From: MWAR01 sp036567845
GTDB taxonomy: Bacteria; Muiribacteriota; Ozemobacteria; Ozemobacterales; Ozemobacteraceae
Assembly: GCA_036567845.1 (NCBI GenBank)
Contig: DATCTT010000348.1
Span: 1 to 6,276, forward strand
Reading direction: 5' to 3'
DNA length: 6,276 nucleotides
Shown here: positions 1 to 6,165 of the stretch, piece after piece
Layout of the letters: every line of letters begins with the position of its first letter
Numbering within the stretch: the first letter of the stretch is position 1
Notes under the pieces: generated by a model
What the model saw: only the letters and a program-made list of their open reading frames with translations
What the model was told of the DNA's origin: nothing
The model's database searches: none
Position numbers and translations under genes: made by a program

Positions 1-455
1 GAGGAGGCGGGGGAGCCGGGCCGTTCGATGAACAGCTCGCGGGCGTTGATGAGCTCGCGGACGACGTTCATGATCCGGCCGCGCGCCGCCTCGACCTCGC
101 CCGCCGGCTTGGGGCCGAGCGACGTGATCTCGTCGCGCAGATCCTGGATCATGCGCTGGGACATGTTGTTGCCGAGATTCTGGAGCACCCCGTCCGTCGC
201 CCCCTTGAGCGCCAGGGCGAGGTCCCGCAGCGTGATTCGCTTCAGCAGCTTCTGGACGCCGCGCGCATCGGCCATGGCCAGATCCTCGAAGGTCAGCAGC
301 CGCCGGCGCAGCTCCCCGACGACCTGGGGAAGCTGGGACTGGAGGCCCTTCATGATGTGCGTAACCGTCGCCGGTTCGGCGCAGGATAAAATATCTGCCA
401 GAATATCTATGCCCCTGCGGCCGCCGGCCCAGGGATCCGTGAATTTCTCAGCCAA
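1..455 (-). CDS. FliG C-terminal-domain paralogue, partial and open at the window edge
   Basis: Starting at TTG (455) and reading to the edge gives 151 residues with no stop. From residue 15 (GIDILADIL) to about 147 (FIERPG) it aligns without gaps to residues 216-348 of the neighbouring FliG, with about 51 identities of 133 by eye. Shared blocks include RLLTFED against RLFVFED, LALKGATD against VALKGVTD, and NMSQR against NMSKR. The FliG N-terminal (FliF-binding) domain and the EHPQ middle domain are missing; only 14 residues precede the homology. Stator-contact equivalents K84, R101, D108 and E109 are kept, but the R297 equivalent is P117. Early codons are AT-rich (ATA, TTA) in GC-rich surroundings, which could keep the start region unstructured. 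It lies where fliH is usually found, so it may be a stand-alone FliG-C protein or the N-terminus of a larger fusion. Confidence 0.88.
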   Translation of the reverse strand, partial: MAEKFTDPWAGGRRGIDILADILSCAEPATVTHIMKGLQSQLPQVVGELRRRLLTFEDLAMADARGVQKLLKRITLRDLALALKGATDGVLQNLGNNMSQRMIQDLRDEITSLGPKPAGEVEAARGRIMNVVRELINARELFIERPGSPAS

Positions 456-1512
456 TCAGTTCCTCCTCGCCCGGCCGCGAGATGACGATCTCGCCCCTGC
501 CCTCGAGCGTCTTGACGACGGCGACGATGCGCTGCTGCGCCTGATCGACGTCGCGGATGCGCACCGGGCCCATGTAGGCCATTTCCTCCTTGAGCATCTC
601 GGCGGCGCGCTTGGACATGTTCTTGTAGAACTTCTCCTTGACCTCGTCTGTGACCCCCTTGAGGGCGACCGACAGATCCTTCATGTCGACTTCCTTCATC
701 AGGCGCTGGATGCCGCGGTCGTCGACCAGCACCACGTCCTCGAACACGAACAGGCGCTTCTTGATCTCTTCGGCGAGGCTTGGCTCCTGCACTTCCATCG
801 TCTCGATAATCGTTTTCTCGGTGGCGCGGTCGACCTGGTTCAGCACGCCGATCAGCGAATCGATGCCGCCGGCGCTCGTCAGATCCTGACCGATGATGGT
901 CGACAGCTTCTTCTCAAGGAAGTTCTCGACCTCGCGGGTGATGTCGGGACTGGTGCGGTCCATCAGGGCGAGGCGCTTGGCGATCTCGGTCTGGGTGTCG
1001 GGGGGCAGCGACTGGAGGATCATCGCGGCTTTTTCCGGCTGCAGATACGACATGATCAGAGCGATGAGCTGGGGGTGCTCGGTCTGGATCAGCGTCGCGA
1101 GCTGGGTCGGATCAGCGCTGCGGGCGGCCTCGAACGGCCGCACCTGGAGCGAGGTGCCCATGCGCGACAGAATCTCGAGCGCCTTGCCGGGGCCGACGGT
1201 TTTCTCGAGCAGCTGTTTGGCATAATCGAGGCCGCCCTCGGCGTAGAACTCGCGGGCCATCATCAGATGCTCGAACTCGCCCAGGACGATTAGTTTGGCT
1301 TCGGTCGAAATCTTCCGCTGTTTGGCGATTTCGATCGTCAGCGCCTCGATCTCGGGGTCGCTCAGGGACTGAAACAGTGTGCCGCTCGCCTCAGGGCCGA
1401 GGAAGATGAGCAGAATGGCGGCTTTGGCCTTGCCCGTGAGCTTCGGGCCGGCCTCTTCCTCGTTCTCGATCTCGCGGCTTCCCGCGAGAAGTTTTTCAAG
1501 TCCCTTCGCCAC
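448..1512 (-). CDS. fliG: FliG, flagellar rotor/motor switch protein (full length)
   Basis: This 354-residue protein is slightly longer than usual (~331-335), with ~20 extra N-terminal residues rich in Glu. FliG links the FliF MS ring to the FliM/FliN C-ring and takes torque from MotA-type stators. The N-terminal FliF-binding domain is about 24-110. The middle domain carries the EHPQ motif at 145-148, which binds FliM. A Gly-rich linker (SAGG, 213-216) leads to the C-terminal domain, with LFVF at 254-257 as the hinge motif. The charged residues that contact the stator are all present: K285, R302, E309, E310 and R318, equivalent to E. coli K264, R281, D288, D289 and R297. Translation starts at a GTG with AGGAGG (1524-1529) 11 bases upstream, inside the end of fliF. 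Its 3' end overlaps the next gene by 8 bp. Confidence 0.98.
   Translation of the reverse strand: MAKGLEKLLAGSREIENEEEAGPKLTGKAKAAILLIFLGPEASGTLFQSLSDPEIEALTIEIAKQRKISTEAKLIVLGEFEHLMMAREFYAEGGLDYAKQLLEKTVGPGKALEILSRMGTSLQVRPFEAARSADPTQLATLIQTEHPQLIALIMSYLQPEKAAMILQSLPPDTQTEIAKRLALMDRTSPDITREVENFLEKKLSTIIGQDLTSAGGIDSLIGVLNQVDRATEKTIIETMEVQEPSLAEEIKKRLFVFEDVVLVDDRGIQRLMKEVDMKDLSVALKGVTDEVKEKFYKNMSKRAAEMLKEEMAYMGPVRIRDVDQAQQRIVAVVKTLEGRGEIVISRPGEEELIG
462..467 (-). promoter_or_regulatory. Ribosome binding site for the FliG-like gene, inside fliG
   Basis: A perfect AGGAGG sits within the penultimate Glu codons of fliG, six bases before a TTG at 453-455. The same frame has a stop (TGA, 456-458) immediately upstream of the TTG, so this site decides the start of the next gene. 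No ATG or GTG occurs nearby in that frame. Confidence 0.75.
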
Positions 1513-1518
1513 GGAGTA

Positions 1519-3423
1519 TCAATCCTCCTCGAGCCAGATCCGGAGCACCTGCACCGCATCCTCGGGTTTTTCCTGGACCATCTGGCGCACGCGCTCCTCG
1601 AGCTTGGCGCGCACGTCGGCTTCCTGCTGGAGCTTGTCGAGCTCGACCTGGTGCGCTCGTTCGCGCTCGCCGATGACGGCTTCCAGACGGGCGATTCCGT
1701 CCTCGAGCGTGCCGTCGGCTTTGCGCTTGAACGCCTCGCGATACAGATACTGCTCTTCCGGGGTCATTTCCTCGAAGTCGGGCGGCAGGCTGTCGTTGTC
1801 GCGTGCATACTGGTAAGCCTTGAGGCGCAGGTCCTGCACTTTGCGCCGCTTCGCTTCCGGGTCCCGGATTTCCGGGAAGAAGTTGTTGATGTCCTGGAAC
1901 CGGCGTTCCCACTCCATCTCCTGCTGCTCGCGGATCTTCTGCTTGCGCGTTTCCTCGGACTGGCGCAGCTGCTCCTTCGCGCGGGACGCCTCGACGAGCG
2001 CCTCCTGCTCCTTCGCCAGCGCGCGCGCACGGGACATCCTGACGAAAATATACACCAAACCGAACAAAACCGGAATGGCCATCAACAGGCCGATGACGAT
2101 CATGAACATCATTCGCTCCTGACGTTGCCGCTCTTCCATCTCGCGGCGGGCCTTGTCGGCCATGTCGTTGTTGAACGGATACACCATGAGGGTGAGGACG
2201 TCGCCCCGCTTCTTGTCGAACCCGACCGAGGCCTGCGCGACGCCGCGGATCTGCTCCTCGAGGCTGGGCGGCATGCGGACCGGGTCGCCGTCCAGGATGA
2301 TCGAAACTGAAAGCCGCTTGATCGTGCCCTGTTCCTTGACGAACTTTTCCTTGGAACGGGTGTAATCGACGTTCTGGATCGCGGCATTGCGCTGGTATTT
2401 GTTGAGCGTATTGTTCTCGGTGCCGGGGTAGGCCGGGGCGCCGGGCGGCAGGTTCGAGTTGACGCCGGGCTCGCCGTCCTGCACCAGATCCTTGCCTTCA
2501 TACTGTTCATTCTCGAGTTTCTGGGAGACGATCACGCCCATGGTCGCGCCTTCGACGGGCGGGATCAGCACTTCGGCCAGCGCCTCCTTCTGGTCGAAAT
2601 CCATTGCGGCGGTGACCCGGACCGAGGCGCGGCCGCTGCCGAACGCTTCCTCGAGCTGGCTGCGCAGCTTCTTCTCGAGCCGCTTTTCCACCTCGATCGT
2701 GTGCTTGAGCTGGGCCGTCTTGACCTTGTCGAGGGTCATGTCCTCCTCTTCGTCGAGGAGACGGGTCAGGTCGCGGGCCTGGGTGTCGGTGATACGGACG
2801 TTCTCGGGCTTGAGCCCCTCGACGGCCGTCGAGATCCATTCGCGGATGGCGCGAATCTTGTCGCGGTCGAGGTCCATGTTCGGCCGGAGCTTGAGGACGA
2901 CGCTGCCGGTGGGCTCCTTCTGGTCTTCCTTGAAGACTTCCTTCTTCGGCTTGACGATGTAGACCTTTGCGTTCTCGATCGCCTCATACCGCATCAGGGA
3001 GCTTTCGAGCTCTTCCTGCAGGCCGCGCACGAAGTTGAGCTCGAACTCATCCTTCGTCATGCCCTGGAACATCGACTTCTCGTCGATCAGCTTCTGCCAC
3101 CCGGCCCGGGCCTGGGGGAGCGTCTTCTCCTGGGCAAGCTGGAGCAGGATGTAGCTCTTGTCGACGAGGGGAACCCGGATGTCGGAGCTCGACGCGCCGA
3201 GCTTGTACTCGATGTTCAGCTCTTTCAGCTTCGCGACGACCTTGCCGGCGTCCTCGAGCTTGAGTTCTTCTTCAAAGAGCGGTGTGTAATCCTTCTGTGA
3301 ACCCCACATCGTCGCCGTGATGATCCCGGCGAACACCAGTGCCACCAGTCCGGCCAGCAGGATCTGCTGGGTCCGGGGAAGCTTCGCGATCGGCTCCCAT
3401 AGCTGCCGCAAGAACTCGGTCAT
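1519..3423 (-). CDS. fliF: FliF, flagellar MS-ring protein with an extended cytoplasmic tail
   Basis: The chosen start at 3423 gives 634 residues (MTEFLRQLWE...), larger than the ~550-residue enteric FliF. FliF forms the inner-membrane MS ring, the base on which rod, export gate and C-ring assemble. Transmembrane helix 1 is at about 21-40 and helix 2 at about 438-461. The periplasmic part between them carries the secretin-like ring-building domains; DYTPLF and GTIKRLSVSIILD are recognisable family segments. After helix 2 comes a highly charged, probably coiled-coil tail of ~173 residues, with a less charged insert (NNFFPEIRDPEAKRRK and LPPDFEEMTPEEQYLYREAF). It ends in EKPEDAVQVLRIWLEED, the conserved FliG-binding C-terminus. 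The tail is about twice the enteric length. The gene is 6 bp from fliG, and its last codons (GAGGAGGAT) contain the fliG ribosome binding site. Confidence 0.97.
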   Translation of the reverse strand: MTEFLRQLWEPIAKLPRTQQILLAGLVALVFAGIITATMWGSQKDYTPLFEEELKLEDAGKVVAKLKELNIEYKLGASSSDIRVPLVDKSYILLQLAQEKTLPQARAGWQKLIDEKSMFQGMTKDEFELNFVRGLQEELESSLMRYEAIENAKVYIVKPKKEVFKEDQKEPTGSVVLKLRPNMDLDRDKIRAIREWISTAVEGLKPENVRITDTQARDLTRLLDEEEDMTLDKVKTAQLKHTIEVEKRLEKKLRSQLEEAFGSGRASVRVTAAMDFDQKEALAEVLIPPVEGATMGVIVSQKLENEQYEGKDLVQDGEPGVNSNLPPGAPAYPGTENNTLNKYQRNAAIQNVDYTRSKEKFVKEQGTIKRLSVSIILDGDPVRMPPSLEEQIRGVAQASVGFDKKRGDVLTLMVYPFNNDMADKARREMEERQRQERMMFMIVIGLLMAIPVLFGLVYIFVRMSRARALAKEQEALVEASRAKEQLRQSEETRKQKIREQQEMEWERRFQDINNFFPEIRDPEAKRRKVQDLRLKAYQYARDNDSLPPDFEEMTPEEQYLYREAFKRKADGTLEDGIARLEAVIGERERAHQVELDKLQQEADVRAKLEERVRQMVQEKPEDAVQVLRIWLEED

Positions 3424-3432
3424 GTCTGCCTG

Positions 3433-3437
3433 CTCCC
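3433..3437 (-). promoter_or_regulatory. Ribosome binding site fixing the fliF start
   Basis: GGGAG lies nine bases before the ATG at 3423, with an additional AGGAGT further upstream (3439-3444). This favours the start at 3423 (MTEFLRQLWE) over the in-frame start at 3507, whose 28 extra residues are Arg/Gly-rich, unlike FliF, and would cover the leader. Confidence 0.6.
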
Positions 3438-3449
3438 TACTCCTGATTC

Positions 3450-3465
3450 CCCGCTTCCCGGCGGG
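3450..3465. other. Small GC hairpin in the fliF leader
   Basis: CCCGC (3450-3454) and GCGGG (3461-3465) form a perfect 5-bp stem with a 6-base loop, 27 bases upstream of the fliF start. On the minus strand it would fold in the fliF mRNA leader, upstream of the Shine-Dalgarno, and has no U-run after it. On the plus strand it is followed by TTTT (3466-3469), so it superficially resembles a short terminator against antisense transcription. The stem is short and may be chance in GC-rich DNA. Confidence 0.25.
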
Positions 3466-3519
3466 TTTTCCGTGTCGGGCCCCTGTGTGTTCAGGTCGCC
3501 CGGCCACGTATCATATACT

Positions 3520-3548
3520 TTATTATATACAGACCGGTGTTATATCAA
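3520..3548 (-). promoter_or_regulatory. Candidate sigma70-type promoter reading into fliF
   Basis: In the 132-bp gap between fliE and fliF, the minus strand has TTGATA (3543-3548) as a -35 box. It is followed either by a perfect TATAAT (3522-3527) after 15 bases or by TAATAA (3520-3525) after 17 bases. The block is strikingly AT-rich against a GC-rich background, which supports regulatory use. A start of transcription near 3512 would leave a leader of about 90 bases before the fliF ATG. The 15-base spacing is shorter than optimal, so which hexamer pair is used is unclear. This is a motif match only. Confidence 0.5.
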
Positions 3549-3555
3549 CGAACCA

Positions 3556-3852
3556 TCAGAACTGCATACGCATGATTTCCTTGTAAGCTTCAAGAGCCTT
3601 GTTCCGGACCTCGAGGGTGAGGTTCATCGCCGTGCGCGCCTTTTCGGCCGCGATCATGACGTCGTGCAGGTTCTCCACGCGGCCGAGAACCGCGTCCTGC
3701 GTGAGTTTCTGGGCGTCCTTCTCCAGGCCGTCGACTTCGCTCACGGCTGTCTGCAGCTTGTCCGCGAACAGCTGCCATTGTTCTTTGGCATTCGTCCGTG
3801 GCCGGTTCCAGGCCGAGGCGGCTTCGAACGGATTATCCTGAATGCGCATCAC
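3556..3852 (-). CDS. fliE: FliE, MS-ring/rod junction protein
   Basis: This 98-residue protein is close to the usual FliE length (~100). FliE is the first rod-type protein assembled and connects the FliF MS ring to the FlgB/FlgC rod; it also opens the way for export of later rod subunits. The C-terminal half shows the family pattern: LHDVMIAAEKARTAMNLTLE followed by RNKALEAYKEIMRMQF, ending in the characteristic EIMRMQ. The start is either GTG at 3852 or the ATG immediately after it (3849). An AAAGG element lies seven bases before the GTG and ten before the ATG, slightly favouring GTG. The gene is 13 bp after flgC and is followed by the only sizeable intergenic gap, so it ends the first tightly packed block. 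Confidence 0.93.
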   Translation of the reverse strand: MMRIQDNPFEAASAWNRPRTNAKEQWQLFADKLQTAVSEVDGLEKDAQKLTQDAVLGRVENLHDVMIAAEKARTAMNLTLEVRNKALEAYKEIMRMQF

Positions 3853-3865
3853 GACTCAGCCTTTC

Positions 3866-4312
3866 TCAGCTCCTGCCGATTCCGAGAGCGGCGTTCACGA
3901 TGTCCTTCGTCGCGTTGATGCTCGTGACGTTGGCTTCGTAAGCGCGGGTGCAGGTGATCATGTCCACCATCTCGTGGACGATGTTGATGTTCGGGAACCG
4001 GACGTAGCCATCCTTGTCGGCATCCGGATGGTTCGGGTCGTAGACCAGCTTGAACGGGGCCTGGTCCTCCATGATGCTTGTCACGCGCACGCCAGAGCCG
4101 ATTTCGGACTTGCCGCGTTCAGTGCGGTCTGAGAAGGGCCAGCGATGACCCGGACGGCGGGCCTGGAAGATGCACAGCTGACGCCGGAATGGGCCGCCAT
4201 CCTCGGTGCGGGTCGTGTTCACGTTCGCGATGTTGTTCGAGATGACATCCATGCGGAGCCGCTCGGCGGTCAGGCCGGAGGCGGACGTATCAATGGCGCG
4301 GAAGAGACCCAT
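3866..4312 (-). CDS. flgC: FlgC, proximal rod protein of the flagellar basal body
   Basis: This 148-residue rod subunit begins MGLFRAIDTSASGLTAERLR, a typical FlgC start. It continues with VISNNIANVNTTRT and then DGGPFRRQ, where FlgC diverges from FlgB. The central block LVYDPNHPDADKDGYVRFPN and the C-terminal helix with TRAYEANVTSINATKDIV are both diagnostic of FlgC. It is exported through the flagellar type III system and stacks in the proximal rod. Translation starts at an ATG that overlaps the flgB stop (TGATG), with GGAGGT at 4321-4326 eight bases upstream. fliE follows after 13 bp. The segment between about residues 44 and 75 (LCIFQARRPGHRWPF and onward) is the variable region, and is rich in Arg with one Cys. 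Nothing suggests truncation. Confidence 0.96.
   Translation of the reverse strand: MGLFRAIDTSASGLTAERLRMDVISNNIANVNTTRTEDGGPFRRQLCIFQARRPGHRWPFSDRTERGKSEIGSGVRVTSIMEDQAPFKLVYDPNHPDADKDGYVRFPNINIVHEMVDMITCTRAYEANVTSINATKDIVNAALGIGRS
4221..4246. repeat. 26-bp direct repeat, copy in flgC
   Basis: This segment is identical over 26 bp to 4631-4656 in flgB. On the minus strand it encodes VISNNIAN plus adjoining bases of the rod-protein signature in both genes. It reflects paralogy, with the nucleotide identity also preserved at synonymous positions. Confidence 0.8.
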
Positions 4313-4734
4313 CAGACTCTACCTCCTCGGGTGATGACATCGTTGAGCTGGGTGAACATCGAGGCCAGGCGGGTCGCCTCGATCTGATACAGCATCGTGT
4401 TCTTCGAGAGATCCGACATCTCGACATCGATGTCGACGTTGTTCTTGTCGTTGCGCATCACGTGTGCGCGGTCGGTGATCGTGGTCGGAGAGACTTCCAT
4501 GTAATTGATGTTCTCGATCGGGATGTGCCGGTCGTCGGTGCGCTTGCCGACCAGCTCGATGCGGCCGTCGAACACTTTTGCCATCTCGTCTTCGAACGTG
4601 ATGATCTGGCGCTTGAAGCGGGGTGTGTTGACGTTCGCGATGTTGTTCGAGATGACCTTGTGCCGCAGCGAGGCGGTCTCGAGGCCCTTCGCCAGCAGAT
4701 TGAAGGTCGCGGTTCCCGTCAAATCCCTGAACAT
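4312..4734 (-). CDS. flgB: FlgB, proximal rod protein of the flagellar basal body
   Basis: This 140-residue protein has the usual length of FlgB. The N-terminal D0 helix carries the rod/hook family signature VISNNIANVNTP (about residues 28-39). The C-terminal helix (EATRLASMFTQLNDVI) is the second half of the D0 coiled coil. There is no cleavable signal peptide, as expected for a protein exported by the flagellar type III apparatus. FlgB sits at the cell-proximal end of the rod with FlgC, FlgF and FliE. The gene starts 18 bp after hslU, with AGGAG at 4747-4751 (12-base spacing, rather long). Its TGA shares one base with the flgC ATG. Its last codons contain GGAGGT, which serves as the flgC ribosome binding site. 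Identity is clear from the motif, the length and the flgC neighbour. Confidence 0.95.
   Translation of the reverse strand: MFRDLTGTATFNLLAKGLETASLRHKVISNNIANVNTPRFKRQIITFEDEMAKVFDGRIELVGKRTDDRHIPIENINYMEVSPTTITDRAHVMRNDKNNVDIDVEMSDLSKNTMLYQIEATRLASMFTQLNDVITRGGRV
4631..4656. repeat. 26-bp direct repeat, copy in flgB
   Basis: This is the partner of the copy at 4221-4246, in the same orientation and 410 bp away. It codes for the same conserved rod motif. Recombination between the copies would fuse flgB to flgC in frame. Confidence 0.8.
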
Positions 4735-4752
4735 GGTTTGTCGTGACTCCTG

Positions 4753-6165
4753 TTACAGAATGAATCGGGCCAGGTCCTGGTCCTTGAGGAAGGGGCCTAG
4801 GACGCGGTCGACCAGCTCCGGTGTGACTTCATACCGGCCCTGCGCCGCACGCGGTGCGTCAAAGCTGATCTCGTCGAGCAGACGCTCGAGAACAGTGTGA
4901 AGGCGGCGTGCGCCGATGTTTTCCTGCATCGTGTTCACCATCACGGCGAACGAGGCGATTCGCTCGATCGCGGCAGGGGAGAAGACCAGGTCGACGCCGT
5001 CGGCGGCCAGCAGGGCCGCATACTGGCGGGTGAGAGCATTTTTCGGCTCGGTGAGGATGCGCTCGAACTCGGCGGCCGTCAGCTTGTCCAGCTCGACCCG
5101 GACCGGGAACCGGCCCTGGAGCTCGGGGATCAGATCCGACGGCTTCGTAACGGTGAACGCCCCGGCGGCGATGAACAGCACATGATCGGTGCGGACCGGC
5201 CCGTATTTCGTCATGACCGTCGTGCCCTCGACGAGGGGCAGCAGGTCGCGCTGCACGCCTTCCCGGGAGACGTCTGGGCCGCTCTTGCTGACATACGAGG
5301 CGGCGATCTTGTCGATTTCGTCGAGGAAGACGATGCCGTGCGCTTCGACGAGCCGGACCGCCTCTCGGTGCGCTTCTTCCGAGTCGGCCAGGCGGGCGAG
5401 CTCCTCGTTCATCAGCTGGTCGCGGGCCTCGCGGATCGTGACGCGGTGACGGCTGCGCCGGCCCGGCATCAGGTTCCCGATCATGGACTGGATGCCCTGC
5501 AGGTTGAACCCCATCTCTTCGACCCCGCTGTGGGAGATCACTTCGACGGTCGGCGTCACGTTGTCGGTCACCTCGATGTCGACGGTCTGTTCCTCGAGCT
5601 GGCCTGCGTCGAGTTTCTTGGCAAGATGATCGCGCAGGGAATCAGGCTCTATACGGTCCATCGGCATTTCGTGAGGTTTTGTTGAGCCCCTTTCGAAACC
5701 GCTCAGGGGGTGCTTTTTCGGAAACAGCAGATCGAGGAGTTTTTCGCGGACGCGCGCCTGGACCTGCGGATCGACCTCGGCCAGACGGCGCGACCGGACG
5801 ATGCGCAGGCCGGCCTCGACGAGGTCGCGGATGATCGAGTCGACGTCGCGGCCGACATAGCCGACTTCGGTGAATTTGGTCGCCTCGACCTTGAGGAACG
5901 GCACATTCGCGATCTGGGCCAGCCGGCGCGCGATCTCGGTCTTGCCGACGCCGGTCGGGCCGATCATGAGAATGTTCTTGGGCCGGATGTCGTCGTGGAG
6001 CGGACCCTTCACGAGACTGCGGCGGTAGCGGTTGCGCCAGGCGATCGCCACGGCCCGCTTCGCCTTCTGCTGGCCGACGATATACCGGTCGAGCTCGGCC
6101 ACGATATCCTGCGGAAGCAGCTCGTGGGAAGGAACGGGCAGGGGGTGCTGCACGGCGTCGCTCAT
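4753..6165 (-). CDS. hslU: HslU (ClpY), AAA+ unfoldase ATPase of the HslUV protease
   Basis: This 470-residue protein is a hexameric AAA+ ATPase that unfolds substrates and feeds them to HslV in the cytoplasm. Visible motifs in order are Walker A GPTGVGKT (69-76), the pore-loop GYVGRD (102-107), an intermediate I-domain (about 110-250), Walker B FLDEID (280-285), the SREGVQRDLLP segment carrying candidate trans-acting arginines (300-310), and a sensor-2 type GARRL (418-422). The C-terminus ends DLARFIL, the family tail that docks into HslV and activates it. Length is slightly above the usual ~443. The I-domain is rich in charged residues but otherwise normal. The ATG overlaps the hslV stop by 4 bp, with GGAGAG at 6175-6180, nine bases upstream. 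flgB starts 18 bp after the stop, so the protease genes probably share a transcript with the flagellar genes. Confidence 0.98.
   Translation of the reverse strand: MSDAVQHPLPVPSHELLPQDIVAELDRYIVGQQKAKRAVAIAWRNRYRRSLVKGPLHDDIRPKNILMIGPTGVGKTEIARRLAQIANVPFLKVEATKFTEVGYVGRDVDSIIRDLVEAGLRIVRSRRLAEVDPQVQARVREKLLDLLFPKKHPLSGFERGSTKPHEMPMDRIEPDSLRDHLAKKLDAGQLEEQTVDIEVTDNVTPTVEVISHSGVEEMGFNLQGIQSMIGNLMPGRRSRHRVTIREARDQLMNEELARLADSEEAHREAVRLVEAHGIVFLDEIDKIAASYVSKSGPDVSREGVQRDLLPLVEGTTVMTKYGPVRTDHVLFIAAGAFTVTKPSDLIPELQGRFPVRVELDKLTAAEFERILTEPKNALTRQYAALLAADGVDLVFSPAAIERIASFAVMVNTMQENIGARRLHTVLERLLDEISFDAPRAAQGRYEVTPELVDRVLGPFLKDQDLARFIL

Noticed and set aside
386..412. AT-rich stretch with a repeated GATATT near the start of the FliG-like gene, as a possible promoter or operator
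   Set aside because: It lies inside the coding frame, aligns to FliG residues, has no convincing -35/-10 pair, and is better explained as low-structure 5' coding sequence.
28..1293. Long plus-strand open frame of about 421 codons
   Set aside because: It lies antisense to fliG and the FliG-like gene. Its composition (runs of Leu, Asp, Arg) is that expected from the reverse complement of GC-rich coding DNA, and no family motif is visible.
1651..2310. Plus-strand open frame of about 219 codons with Leu- and His-rich stretches
   Set aside because: It is antisense to the FliF charged tail and second membrane helix; the composition is explained by complementing Glu/Arg-rich codons.
3450..3469. 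Plus-strand intrinsic terminator (CCCGC/GCGGG stem followed by TTTT)
   Set aside because: The stem is only 5 bp, the T-run only four, and no plus-strand gene ends there; it is recorded only as a small leader hairpin.
3424..3507. N-terminal extension of FliF by 28 residues starting at 3507
   Set aside because: The extension is Arg/Gly/His-rich and unlike FliF. A good Shine-Dalgarno precedes the ATG at 3423, and the family starts at the equivalent of that Met.
3497..3522. Possible sigma28 flagellar promoter (TAAAGT ... GCCGGGCG)
   Set aside because: The -35-like part matches, but the -10-like part keeps only four of eight consensus bases and the spacing is one base short, so the sigma70-type candidate is better supported.
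4897..5685. Plus-strand open frame of about 262 codons
   Set aside because: It is fully antisense to the well-conserved hslU frame. Its Asp/Arg/Gly/Leu-rich translation is typical of a shadow frame.
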